A stretch of 7,995 bases of DNA. Source: HdN1 sp052035295 (lineage in GTDB: Bacteria > Pseudomonadota > Gammaproteobacteria > Pseudomonadales > Ketobacteraceae). The stretch's first letter is position 1, and the number at the start of each line of letters is the position of its first letter. The DNA is taken from contig JBPOHS010000143.1 in the NCBI GenBank assembly GCA_052035295.1, positions 1 through 7,995 on the forward strand, written 5' to 3'. Of this stretch, positions 1 to 6,439 are shown piece after piece. The notes below the pieces were generated by a model. It was not told the DNA's origin and ran no database searches. It was given only the letters and a program-made list of their open reading frames with translations. A program made the position numbers and the translations under genes.

Positions 1-447
1 ATGTGCCATTTCATGCAAGCGCACTTCGCGATCGCGTTTCTGCAGTTGTTCGACTAACGCCTCATCCTGGGGGCTCAAGGCAAATGAACTATTTTCCTCC
101 ACAGGAGAGCGCTGCTGCGAGCGGTCGGTATCGCTTTCATCGGGCTTGCCTGCAGGCGCGAGTGGATCAGCATCCGCATTCAACGCCTCTTTATCCTGTA
201 TTGGACCCTCCTGTGATGCCAGCGTCGATGCGCTGGCGTCCGCTGACGCACCACGTTTTCGCGGCGAGTAAAGCGCATTATAGGTATCGTTATCCGAAGG
301 ACGTCCGCGTGTATAGCGAACACCCTCCCCTTGCTGAATGGGTGGCACGTCCGACCGTACCTCGGTAGAAAAACCACGCACCACCGTGGCACTGTTATTC
401 ACAGTGACGGTAGTCGGAGTTACCTGGGCAGACGATGGGACTTGCAT
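1..447 (-). CDS. SprA-related putative metallopeptidase, N-terminal part (cut by window edge)
   Basis: An open frame starts at ATG 447 and runs 149 codons without a stop to base 1, so the gene is partial and its C-terminal part lies outside the window. The first ~125 residues are hydrophilic and low in complexity (rich in S, D, P, Q, A), with no signal peptide or membrane segment. The last visible residues, about 135-149, read LQKRDREVRLHEMAH. A charged helix leading into HExxH is the hallmark I recall for the SprA-related family (putative metalloprotease CJM1_0395 family), where the motif is usually HEQAH followed by a Gly/Tyr-rich conserved stretch; that stretch is not visible here. The start lies 5 nt after the stop of the preceding 76-aa gene and has no strong Shine-Dalgarno, so translation is probably coupled to that gene. 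Substrate and role are unknown. Family call is fairly sure; peptidase activity is inferred only from the motif. Confidence 0.75.
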   Translation of the reverse strand, partial: MQVPSSAQVTPTTVTVNNSATVVRGFSTEVRSDVPPIQQGEGVRYTRGRPSDNDTYNALYSPRKRGASADASASTLASQEGPIQDKEALNADADPLAPAGKPDESDTDRSQQRSPVEENSSFALSPQDEALVEQLQKRDREVRLHEMAH

Positions 448-452
448 GAGAT

Positions 453-683
453 TTACACTGTGATGTCGAGCAGCGAGCCAATGACACGATTATCCGTCTC
501 CAGAACCTTCGCGGAGGCCTGCGACTGAATTTTGGCTTGCTGTAATTCGACGGCCGAACGGGTGATATCCGATGTCGGCGTTTCAGACGTGGCGACCTTG
601 GCGATTCTGGTCGCTGCCTGATTCATGAGCTGATAACCGCGGTTGATTCCTTCCATACCCGCACCGGAGATTGAATTCGACAT
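453..683 (-). CDS. Small flagellar rod/hook-like protein (76 aa)
   Basis: The start is ATG 683: AGGAG sits 6 nt upstream, and the sequence further upstream in this frame does not look coding. The product has no signal peptide or membrane segment. Residues about 5-32 (GMEGINRGYQLMNQAATRIA) resemble the N-terminal helix of flagellar rod/hook proteins, where a G-(x)n-L-(x)n-A-N-N-I-A-N pattern is typical. Residues about 46-76 (VELQQAKIQSQASAKVLETD, then GSLLDI) resemble the C-terminal helix of the same family (compare the AN-K-V/I-x-T-x-D/E-x-(I/L)-G-x-L-L pattern of FlgC/FlgE). The ~14-residue middle is too short for any rod or hook domain, so this is not a complete FlgB/FlgC/FlgG. Proteins of this size annotated as flagellar rod C-terminal-domain or hypothetical proteins are known in pseudomonads. 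It leads a probable two-gene operon with the SprA-like gene. Its function is unknown, and no other flagellar gene is visible. Confidence 0.72.
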   Translation of the reverse strand: MSNSISGAGMEGINRGYQLMNQAATRIAKVATSETPTSDITRSAVELQQAKIQSQASAKVLETDNRVIGSLLDITV

Positions 684-777
684 GGTCGACTCCTGGACGC
701 GCGCAAATGATAGATACACTCTCACACGCTCAGTATACCGCCGGGCTGACGGCTGCTCAATTTGTAACCAGAAAACT
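684..777 (-). promoter_or_regulatory. Intergenic region with sigma70-like promoter for the rod-like/SprA pair
   Basis: On the minus strand TTGAGC (760-755) is followed after exactly 17 nt by TATACT (737-732), a good sigma70-type pair (4/6 and 5/6 matches). Transcription would start near 725, giving a leader of about 40 nt that carries the AGGAG ribosome site of the 76-aa gene. The promoter lies right after the bioD stop codon. There is no convincing terminator between bioD and this promoter: the only hairpin, GCCG/CGGC, has a 4-bp stem and no T run. Read-through from the biotin operon is therefore possible. Confidence 0.55.
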
Positions 778-1512
778 TTAAGACTGTTTTTGCATAGCTC
801 CAAACGCCTTTAATAACCCGGGAAGCTCGAGGTGATCCGCCAGCACCGCCGCAGACGTACCCGACCCTTGTGCAGCCGACAACTCCAGCCAAGGTAGCCG
901 CCCGAGGCACGGGGCGCCAAGACTCTGATTCAGTGTCTCTATCAGGGCAGCGCCGGGCGCATACTCAGGCCGCACCATATTGGCCACCCACCCCGCCAGC
1001 CGCAGGCCATCCCGCCGGATCGCCTCGGCAGTCAGCAGGGCATGATTGAGACACCCCAAACGTATCGGCACCACCAGCACTACTGGCAGGGCGAGGGCGA
1101 TGGCCAGATCCGACAGATTTTCGCCCGCATTCAGCGGCACCCGCCAGCCCCCGGCACCTTCCACCAGCATCAGTCCGGAACGCTTCAGCGCCTGCGCCTT
1201 GCAATGCGCAAGCAAGGACGCCAACGTCAGCGACCGGCCTTCCCAGTCAGCTGCAATATGCGGGGCCACGGGCGCCTGCAGCAGGCAGGGATTCACCTCA
1301 TCGTAGGCCAGTGTCTGACCCGCGTGCGCCATGAGCGCCAGGGCATCATCGTTTCGCCAGTGTCCGTCCACCTGCATGGCGCCTGCTGCGACGGGCTTCA
1401 GAGCAAACGCACAGTGACCGGCTCGCGCCAACGCAGTCAGCATGGCACAGCTCACCAGCGTCTTGCCGACCTCGGTATCAGTTCCGGTGACAAACACACC
1501 GCCATCAATCAT
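778..1512 (-). CDS. bioD: Dethiobiotin synthetase
   Basis: This cytoplasmic enzyme carboxylates 7,8-diaminopelargonic acid using ATP and CO2 and closes the ureido ring to give dethiobiotin, the penultimate step of biotin synthesis. The 244-aa product shows the P-loop GTDTEVGKT (residues 10-18, with the catalytic lysine K17), the KPVAAG segment (39-44) including the conserved substrate-binding lysine, VEGAGGW (117-123), and the ANMVRPE segment (177-183) expected in the nucleotide-binding half. It is slightly longer than the usual ~225 residues. The start ATG 1512 overlaps the end of bioC by 8 nt, so translation is probably coupled. It is the last gene of the bio operon; the stop TAA is at 780-778. 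Confidence 0.96.
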   Translation of the reverse strand: MIDGGVFVTGTDTEVGKTLVSCAMLTALARAGHCAFALKPVAAGAMQVDGHWRNDDALALMAHAGQTLAYDEVNPCLLQAPVAPHIAADWEGRSLTLASLLAHCKAQALKRSGLMLVEGAGGWRVPLNAGENLSDLAIALALPVVLVVPIRLGCLNHALLTAEAIRRDGLRLAGWVANMVRPEYAPGAALIETLNQSLGAPCLGRLPWLELSAAQGSGTSAAVLADHLELPGLLKAFGAMQKQS

Positions 1513-2329
1513 GGGTTTTGATCATCTCCACCAACAGCACCCGCCACGTCGCGGGCAGCTTGCCCTGAGCGTTACGACGGGTTTCATAGGCGCTGACCAT
1601 GCGTCGGTAGGTGCCCTTCGGTGTCAGCGCACGACTGCGACCAATCGTGGCATTGTGGGCGCCGAGGGTTTTCAGTTCATCGGTCAGCGCTGCAACTTCC
1701 GGATAGAACACGCAACGTGACAACAAGGCAGAGCGACTGATCTTCAAGCCGGCCTGCTTTGCCGCGCGTCGCACTCCCGACTCGTCAACAAACTGGTTCA
1801 CATGGGAATGCTCGGGATCAGCAACCCGCCAGCTTTCCTTGAGTTCCCACAAGGTATCTTCTGCGGGAAGCGTCAGCAGAAATCGACCCTGCAATGTCAG
1901 AACACGTTTGACTTCGACCAGGGCACGACTCAGGTTGCCACACCATTGCAATGCAAAATTGCTGGTGGCGATCGCCATGCTTCCGTCAGCAATCGGCAGA
2001 TTCTCGGCATCAGCGCACAGCCAATGCAACTCGCCCACTGAGCCCAGGCGTTGCCGGGAATAGTTCAGCATGCCTTCGGCGATGTCCAACCCGATGCACT
2101 CGGCTTGCGGATGACGCTGCAACACCTGCTCAAGCACAAACCCGGTGCCGCACCCGAGATCCAGCAAAGGTTTTTCAAAGGAATCCGATGGCAACCAGTC
2201 GAGCATTTGCGTCGCCACCAGACGCTGCAAATGCGCTACCGAATCATAACGTGGCGCGGCGCGACTGAAGGATTCCGCCACTACGCGCTTGTCGATGCGC
2301 TGCTGCGGATCATGTACAGACAAGGTCAC
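1505..2329 (-). CDS. bioC: Malonyl-ACP O-methyltransferase BioC
   Basis: BioC methylates the free carboxyl of malonyl-ACP with S-adenosylmethionine so that the fatty-acid machinery can build a pimeloyl chain. The 274-aa product has SAM-binding motif I LDLGCGTG (56-63), an acidic residue ending strand 2 (GLDIAEGML, 80-88), and the motif DAENLPIADGS (107-117). A C-terminal block typical of BioC follows (LKTLGAHN at 219-226, then RALTPKGTYRRM and LPATW). The open frame extends upstream to 2575, but that part overlaps bioH in another frame and does not look like protein. I chose GTG 2329 because it gives a 4-nt GTGA overlap with the bioH stop and the expected N-terminus (DKRVVAESFSRAAPRYDSVA). 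TTG 2323 in the same frame is an alternative start. The upstream ribosome site is weak, consistent with coupling to bioH. Confidence 0.93.
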   Translation of the reverse strand: MTLSVHDPQQRIDKRVVAESFSRAAPRYDSVAHLQRLVATQMLDWLPSDSFEKPLLDLGCGTGFVLEQVLQRHPQAECIGLDIAEGMLNYSRQRLGSVGELHWLCADAENLPIADGSMAIATSNFALQWCGNLSRALVEVKRVLTLQGRFLLTLPAEDTLWELKESWRVADPEHSHVNQFVDESGVRRAAKQAGLKISRSALLSRCVFYPEVAALTDELKTLGAHNATIGRSRALTPKGTYRRMVSAYETRRNAQGKLPATWRVLLVEMIKTHD

Positions 2330-3132
2330 GTCGGCACCACACCGGCAAGAAATGCCTGCAGGTGCTGCATAAACACGTCTGGCGCCGACAGGAACGGCAA
2401 ATGCGCCGCGCCCGCAATCACCGCCACCTGTGCACCAGGCTGCAAGGCCTGCAAATCCTCTCGTACCGTCAGCGGAACCAGATTGTCGTGCTCGCCCAAT
2501 ACATGCAGCGTCGGTGTTTTCACCTGCGTGAAGGTGTCGCGAAGATCCACGTCTTGTAAAATTTCCAGGCCGCAACGCAAGGCCTTGGACGCGGGCAGCC
2601 CATGATGAAAGACAATCTCCCGGAGAAAACGGATGTCATCCTTCATCGTAACGCTATCCTTGCATTGCAGCGCCAAAAAACGGATCAAGGTGCCCTGCGC
2701 ATCCTCGGCATACAGCGCACGGAAATGCTGCAACACCTGAGGGGACAACGCCTGCGGCCAGCCTTCCCGCGCGACAAAACACGGATTGGTGGCTACCGTG
2801 ATCAGCGCCTCTACCCGGTCCGGAAACCGCTCTGCCAGCCGTGCAGCCACCATCCCGCCCAATGACCACCCCAACCATAACGCCCGGGGTGGGGCCACAC
2901 GCAACACCTGTTCAACCAGAAAATCGAGGGTGAAGTCACCACCGGGCAATGGGCTTCTCCCCATGCCGGGCAAGTCGATCACCACGACCGGCCGGGTTGC
3001 CAGCAAGCCAGGCATGATCGTATCCCACACCAGGGAATGCATGCCCCAACCATGCAGCAACACCAGCGGCGTCGCCGCAGTATTTTCCACCTGGGTGGAA
3101 GGATATTCGTCGAAATAAAGCCCGAGACTCAT
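2326..3132 (-). CDS. bioH: Pimeloyl-ACP methyl ester carboxylesterase BioH
   Basis: This alpha/beta-hydrolase removes the methyl group from pimeloyl-ACP methyl ester, ending the BioC-started elongation and releasing pimeloyl-ACP for BioF. The 268-aa product shows HGWG (27-30) near the oxyanion hole, the nucleophile elbow GWSLGG with Ser90, the acid Asp216 in GEHDNLVP, and the base His244 in GAAHLPF. Spacing fits the E. coli enzyme (Ser82, Asp207, His235). There is no signal peptide, so it is cytoplasmic. ATG 3132 lies 5 nt after the bioF stop, and the gene end overlaps the bioC GTG. Its place inside the operon between bioF and bioC is the Pseudomonas-type arrangement; in E. coli bioH is unlinked. 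Confidence 0.95.
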   Translation of the reverse strand: MSLGLYFDEYPSTQVENTAATPLVLLHGWGMHSLVWDTIMPGLLATRPVVVIDLPGMGRSPLPGGDFTLDFLVEQVLRVAPPRALWLGWSLGGMVAARLAERFPDRVEALITVATNPCFVAREGWPQALSPQVLQHFRALYAEDAQGTLIRFLALQCKDSVTMKDDIRFLREIVFHHGLPASKALRCGLEILQDVDLRDTFTQVKTPTLHVLGEHDNLVPLTVREDLQALQPGAQVAVIAGAAHLPFLSAPDVFMQHLQAFLAGVVPT

Positions 3133-3137
3133 GTTAA

Positions 3138-4415
3138 TCAGTTCTCCTGAATGCGACTGACTGCTGCACTCTCATCAATCCCTTCACCCGCGTCCGCCCC
3201 TTTACTGTCGCCCGACCTGTTACTGTCACCCGTCCCATTACAGTCGCCGGAGCATGCACGCGGCATGCGACCGAGGGCGTCCAGCAAGTCGTCAACATCA
3301 CGCTCAACATGAGCGGCGGACAAGGTAATACGCAAGCGCGCAGAGCCTTCGGGCACGGTCGGCGGCCGAATCGCCGACACCAGAAAACCTTGCTCCCACA
3401 GCCATTCGCTGGCTTTCACAGCGGCACCATCGTCACCCAAAATCAACGGTTGTATCGGTGTCTGCGACGGCGAGAGCGGCAATGACAGGCGTGAGGCGCC
3501 TTCACGAAAACGGGCAATGAGCGCTTGCAGGTGATTCCGCCGCCAAGATTCCGTCTGCAACAGCCGCAAACTGGCCATGCCAGCGGCTGCCATCGCCGGG
3601 GGCAACGCGGTGGTATAAATATAATTCCGGGATTTCTGCACCAGAAATTCAATCAGGGAATCGTCGCCTGCCACAAAGGCACCCCCGACACCCAGCGCTT
3701 TGCCCAGCGTGGCCATATAGACCGGTACAGCATCCATCACACCAAAATGATCGGCAGTGCCTCGCCCTTCCCGTCCCAGCACACCAAAGCCATGCGCATC
3801 GTCGATCATCAACCAGGCATTGTAACGCTGACACAAGGGGGCAACGGCATCGAGCGGCGCGATATCGCCATCCATGCTGAATATACCATCGGTCGCCACC
3901 AAACAGCTTTGCGCGTCGTCCACTGCGGCCAACCGCGAAGCCAGGGCACCCGCATCACCATGCCCATAACGCTGCATGGAAGCGGCGCACAACTGCCCGG
4001 CATCCAGCAGTGACGCGTGGTTCCATTTATCCTGCAGAAGAATATCGTGACGCGACAGCAAAGCGGTTATCACGCCGAGGTTGGCCGCATATCCCGAGGA
4101 AAACAACAAGGCGCGAGGTTTGCCGACAAAATCCGCCAGCGCTTCTTCGAAGGCATGATGCAAGGCGTGATGCCCGATCACCAGATGCGACGCGCCGCTG
4201 CCGACCCCGAATTCCCCGGCAGCACGCTGAAAGGCCGCAATCACCGCCGGGTGCGCGGCCAGACCGAGATAATCATTGCTGCAGAATGCGCGCACATTAC
4301 GGCCATCAATGCGTGCGGTCGGTGTTTGCGCCGATTCCAGCACCCTTCGGCGACGATAACGCTGACGCTCAGCCAATTGATCGAGCGTCACCTGCAGCGC
4401 GAAGGGCTTGGCCAT
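3138..4415 (-). CDS. bioF: 8-amino-7-oxononanoate synthase (KAPA synthase) with C-terminal extension
   Basis: BioF is a PLP enzyme that condenses pimeloyl-ACP (or -CoA) with L-alanine to give 8-amino-7-oxononanoate. The core shows FCSNDYLGLA (44-53), GSGASHLV (73-80), His133 that stacks on PLP (KWNHASLLDA), Asp206/His208 (IDDAHGFG), and the Schiff-base lysine K239 in ATLGKALGVGG. The C-terminal domain closes with a LRITLSAAH motif (361-369). The catalytic fold appears to end near residue 385, close to the E. coli length of 384. A further ~40 residues form a hydrophilic, Gly/Asp/Ser-rich tail with three hexapeptide repeats that I do not know from BioF (see the separate repeat entry). ATG 4415 is 10 nt after the bioB stop, with only a weak ribosome site. 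bioH follows after 5 nt. Confidence 0.95.
   Translation of the reverse strand: MAKPFALQVTLDQLAERQRYRRRRVLESAQTPTARIDGRNVRAFCSNDYLGLAAHPAVIAAFQRAAGEFGVGSGASHLVIGHHALHHAFEEALADFVGKPRALLFSSGYAANLGVITALLSRHDILLQDKWNHASLLDAGQLCAASMQRYGHGDAGALASRLAAVDDAQSCLVATDGIFSMDGDIAPLDAVAPLCQRYNAWLMIDDAHGFGVLGREGRGTADHFGVMDAVPVYMATLGKALGVGGAFVAGDDSLIEFLVQKSRNYIYTTALPPAMAAAGMASLRLLQTESWRRNHLQALIARFREGASRLSLPLSPSQTPIQPLILGDDGAAVKASEWLWEQGFLVSAIRPPTVPEGSARLRITLSAAHVERDVDDLLDALGRMPRACSGDCNGTGDSNRSGDSKGADAGEGIDESAAVSRIQEN
3198..3251 (-). repeat. Three 18-bp tandem repeats in the bioF 3' end
   Basis: Residues 389-406 of BioF read as three hexapeptides: SGDCNG, TGDSNR, SGDSKG. At the DNA level the period is 18 nt (plus strand units beginning CTGTCGCCCG, CTGTCACCCG, CAGTCGCCGG), with a few differences between copies. 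The repeat lies beyond the catalytic fold and looks like local duplication within an unstructured tail. Confidence 0.7.
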
Positions 4416-4425
4416 GCAGCGTTGC

Positions 4426-5487
4426 TCAGCTCATGGCTGTCGGGCGATTGGCGGCAGCATCCGTTGCCAGACGCTGGTATTTCTGGCGCTCAATGGCGCA
4501 TTCCAACGCGGCGCTCTGCGCCTCATCAGACACCTGCGCGACAGGCTGCAACGGTTTGATGCCGAGTTTATCGAACAATTTCATGTCCTGGCTGGCTTCG
4601 GCGTTGGGTGTCGTCAGCAATTTTTCGCCGTAGAAAATCGAGTTGGCGCCGGCAAGAAAACACAGCGACTGCATTTGCTCGTTCATTTTTTCACGACCCG
4701 CCGACAGACGTACGAAAGACTTCGGCATCAGGATGCGTGCCACCGCAATGGTGCGCACAAATTCGAAGGGATCGAGATCTTCGACGCCTTCCAGCGGGGT
4801 CCCGGCGATTTTTACCAGCATGTTGATGGGCACACTGTCCGGATGTTCAGACAAGTTCGCCAACTGCATCAACAATCCGGCACGATCGCGACGGCTCTCA
4901 CCCAGCCCCAGAATGCCGCCACAGCACACTTTCATGCCGGCATCACGCACATTGGACAGGGTATCCAGACGATCCTGATAGGTACGGGTGGTGATAATGG
5001 AATTGTAATGATCGGGAGACGTATCGAGATTATGGTTGTAATAATCCAGTCCGGCATCTGCCAGGGCAAAAGCCTGATCGCGGCTCAGCATGCCCAAGGT
5101 CATGCAGGTTTCAACGCCCAGCGATTTCACCTGCCGCACCATTTCCAGCACGTAAGGCATGTCTTTTTCACGCGGCGAGCGCCAGGCGGCACCCATGCAA
5201 AAACGTGAAGCGCCCGTTGCCTTGGCAGCACGTGCTTCTTCAACCACTTTGGCAATTTCGAGCAGCTTTTCCTTCTCGAGTCCCGTGTTGTAGTGACCGC
5301 TCTGCGAACAGTATTTGCAATCCTCGGGGCATGCACCGGTCTTGATGCTCAACAGCGTGCTGACCTGCACTGCATTCGGATCATGGAACTCACGATGCAC
5401 TGTTTGCGCCTGAAACATCAGATCGTTGAAAGGCAGTGTAAAAAGAGCTTCGATCTCACTCAAAGTCCAATCATGGCGCAACGTCAT
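4426..5487 (-). CDS. bioB: Biotin synthase
   Basis: This radical-SAM enzyme inserts sulfur into dethiobiotin to form biotin. The 353-aa product has the [4Fe-4S] ligands C53, C57 and C60 in CPEDCKYC. It also has the ligands of the sulfur-donating [2Fe-2S] cluster at exactly the E. coli positions: C97 (RFCMGAAWR), C128 (ETCMTLG), C188 (KVCCGG) and R260 (SFVRLSAGR). The YNHNLDT motif (150-156) is also present. Length is normal. ATG 5487 is preceded by GAGG with a 6-nt gap, a good ribosome site. It is the first gene of the operon and is probably controlled by the BirA-like operator at 5598-5630; the leader would be about 80 nt. Confidence 0.97.
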   Translation of the reverse strand: MTLRHDWTLSEIEALFTLPFNDLMFQAQTVHREFHDPNAVQVSTLLSIKTGACPEDCKYCSQSGHYNTGLEKEKLLEIAKVVEEARAAKATGASRFCMGAAWRSPREKDMPYVLEMVRQVKSLGVETCMTLGMLSRDQAFALADAGLDYYNHNLDTSPDHYNSIITTRTYQDRLDTLSNVRDAGMKVCCGGILGLGESRRDRAGLLMQLANLSEHPDSVPINMLVKIAGTPLEGVEDLDPFEFVRTIAVARILMPKSFVRLSAGREKMNEQMQSLCFLAGANSIFYGEKLLTTPNAEASQDMKLFDKLGIKPLQPVAQVSDEAQSAALECAIERQKYQRLATDAAANRPTAMS

Positions 5488-5575
5488 CGTAAACCTCGAT
5501 CTGTCTGGTTCCCGTCTGCAGGAAAAGTGGTTGGCAGCTGAGCGGCTTTGTCTTGCCCGCGTCTATGTGTCACTT

Positions 5576-5604
5576 ATCATCCTGATCAGGTGCACCGCTG
5601 TCAA
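5576..5604 (-). promoter_or_regulatory. Probable bioB operon promoter (sigma70-type)
   Basis: The minus strand carries a perfect -35 TTGACA (5604-5599), a 17-nt spacer, and a -10 GATGAT (5581-5576, 4/6 match to TATAAT). Transcription would start near 5569. The -35 box lies wholly within the left half of the BirA-like operator, so repressor binding would block polymerase. The region from there to bioB is an ~80-nt leader in which I see no clear attenuator. Confidence 0.6.
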
Positions 5605-5630
5605 CCAAACGGCTGGCAAATAGTTTACAG
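5598..5630. promoter_or_regulatory. BirA (biotin repressor) operator-like inverted repeat
   Basis: The repeat is CTGTCAACC - 15 nt - AGTTTACAG. The enterobacterial/gammaproteobacterial BirA box is known as TTGTAAACC - 14 to 16 nt - GGTTTACAA, so each half matches at 7 of 9 positions and the spacing fits. The two halves match each other as an inverted repeat at 7 of 9. Its position between divergent genes and over both -35 boxes is how bioO works in E. coli. It implies a bifunctional BirA with a DNA-binding domain elsewhere in the genome. Confidence 0.75.
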
Positions 5631-5650
5631 GGTATTAATCATCATATAAT
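5624..5650 (+). promoter_or_regulatory. Probable comF promoter
   Basis: A perfect -10 TATAAT (5645-5650) is preceded by TTTACA (5624-5629, 5/6 match to TTGACA) at a short 15-nt spacing. The -35 box is inside the right half of the BirA-like operator. A start near 5657 would leave a leader of only about 8 nt before ATG 5665, at the edge of the AGGG (5655-5658) ribosome site. Confidence 0.5.
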
Positions 5651-5664
5651 TCATAGGGTTAAGA

Positions 5665-6414
5665 ATGGCGCTCCGCCTGCTTTCGCTGCTCACCTCCGGT
5701 ATTGCCAGCCGCCAGACCTGCGAGATTTGTCGCGGCGAATGCCGGGGACCCCTTCCCCTTTGTCCGGGCTGTATCGCGCAACTGCCGTGGATTCGGCGTG
5801 GCTGCGCGTCGTGCGGCGAACCCATGACGACCGGGCATCCACTGTGTTTTCGCTGTCAACAACACCCCCTGCCCTTCGCCGAGGTCATCATCCCGCTACG
5901 CTATGCCTACCCCGTTGATCAGTGGATCGGCTTCTACAAATACCAGTCCAAGCCTGGCATGGCTCGCTGGCTTTCCCGGTTATTGCAAGCGCGCGTGGAA
6001 CAGCACATGCAGCACCGCCCGACCCTGATCACCGGGGTTCCCATGCACCCGCAAAAGCAGCGCGAACGCGGCTACAACCAAAGCCTGCTGCTTGCCCGTC
6101 ATCTGGCCCGTGCGCTGGAACTGCCCTTCGACGCCCATCTGCTCCAGAAGCCCAAAGTCACCTCGCACCAACGCACACTGAACGCCGCCAGCCGCAGACT
6201 GAATCTGCAGGGTGCGTTTAACGTGCGGGAAAACAGCAGTTGGGGAAGAGCGAATCCGCTGCCGATAGAAGGGCAACACATTGCGGTGGTCGACGATGTC
6301 GTCACGACGGGCGCTACCAGCGCCGAAATTGCCCAATGCCTGCTGGGCGCTGGCGCAGCAAGCGTCAGCCTGTGGGCGCTCGCAAAAACCCAATTACACA
6401 CGCCTCAAGCGTGA
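5665..6414 (+). CDS. ComF/GntX-family phosphoribosyltransferase-like protein
   Basis: The 249-aa product has an N-terminal double zinc-finger region with CxxC pairs C19/C22, C33/C36, C47/C50 and C61/C64. This is followed by a type I phosphoribosyltransferase-like domain with the family motif VPMHPQKQRERGYNQ (125-139) and the PRPP-loop-like VVDDVVTTGAT (208-218). This architecture defines the ComF family (ComFC in Bacillus, GntX/YhgH in E. coli, ComF in Haemophilus). Members are needed for DNA uptake in competent species, but their biochemical role is unsettled. ATG 5665 has AGGG 6 nt upstream, and the first cysteine pair leaves no later start. It is divergent from bioB and shares its control region. 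The gene ends 25 nt from the end of the convergent GGDEF gene, with no clear hairpin between them. Confidence 0.93.
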   Translation: MALRLLSLLTSGIASRQTCEICRGECRGPLPLCPGCIAQLPWIRRGCASCGEPMTTGHPLCFRCQQHPLPFAEVIIPLRYAYPVDQWIGFYKYQSKPGMARWLSRLLQARVEQHMQHRPTLITGVPMHPQKQRERGYNQSLLLARHLARALELPFDAHLLQKPKVTSHQRTLNAASRRLNLQGAFNVRENSSWGRANPLPIEGQHIAVVDDVVTTGATSAEIAQCLLGAGAASVSLWALAKTQLHTPQA

Positions 6415-6439
6415 ACAAGACGTGCCTTTCTGGAATAGG

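Noticed and set aside
3..368. Plus-strand open frame of 121 codons at the left end
   Set aside because: It is antisense to the SprA-like gene, whose minus-strand frame is open through the edge and ends in a recognisable HExxH motif; the plus-strand product is arginine/proline/histidine-rich and unlike any family.
753..780. FliA (sigma28)-like box TAAAGTTT before the rod-like gene
   Set aside because: The -35 match is exact but partly formed by the bioD stop codon, and the -10 at the right spacing matches only 3 of 8 positions; a sigma70 pair next to it is far better.
684..803. Upstream extension of the 76-aa gene to a start at 803
   Set aside because: The extension overlaps the bioD end and the promoter, and it reads as non-protein-like; ATG 683 has an ideal AGGAG site.
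2330..2575. Upstream extension of bioC to a start at 2575
   Set aside because: It lies inside bioH in another frame and has the Gly/Arg/Cys-rich composition of a shadow; BioC homology begins just after 2329.
3198..3251. CRISPR-like array
   Set aside because: Only three 18-bp contiguous units with no spacers, in frame inside bioF.
4010..4633. Long plus-strand open frames opposite bioF and bioB (4010-4633, 4408-5208)
   Set aside because: These are antisense to clearly identified genes with all catalytic residues in place, and they show no family features.
6415..6439. Bidirectional terminator between comF and the GGDEF gene
   Set aside because: The 25-nt gap shows no stable inverted repeat or T run on either strand.
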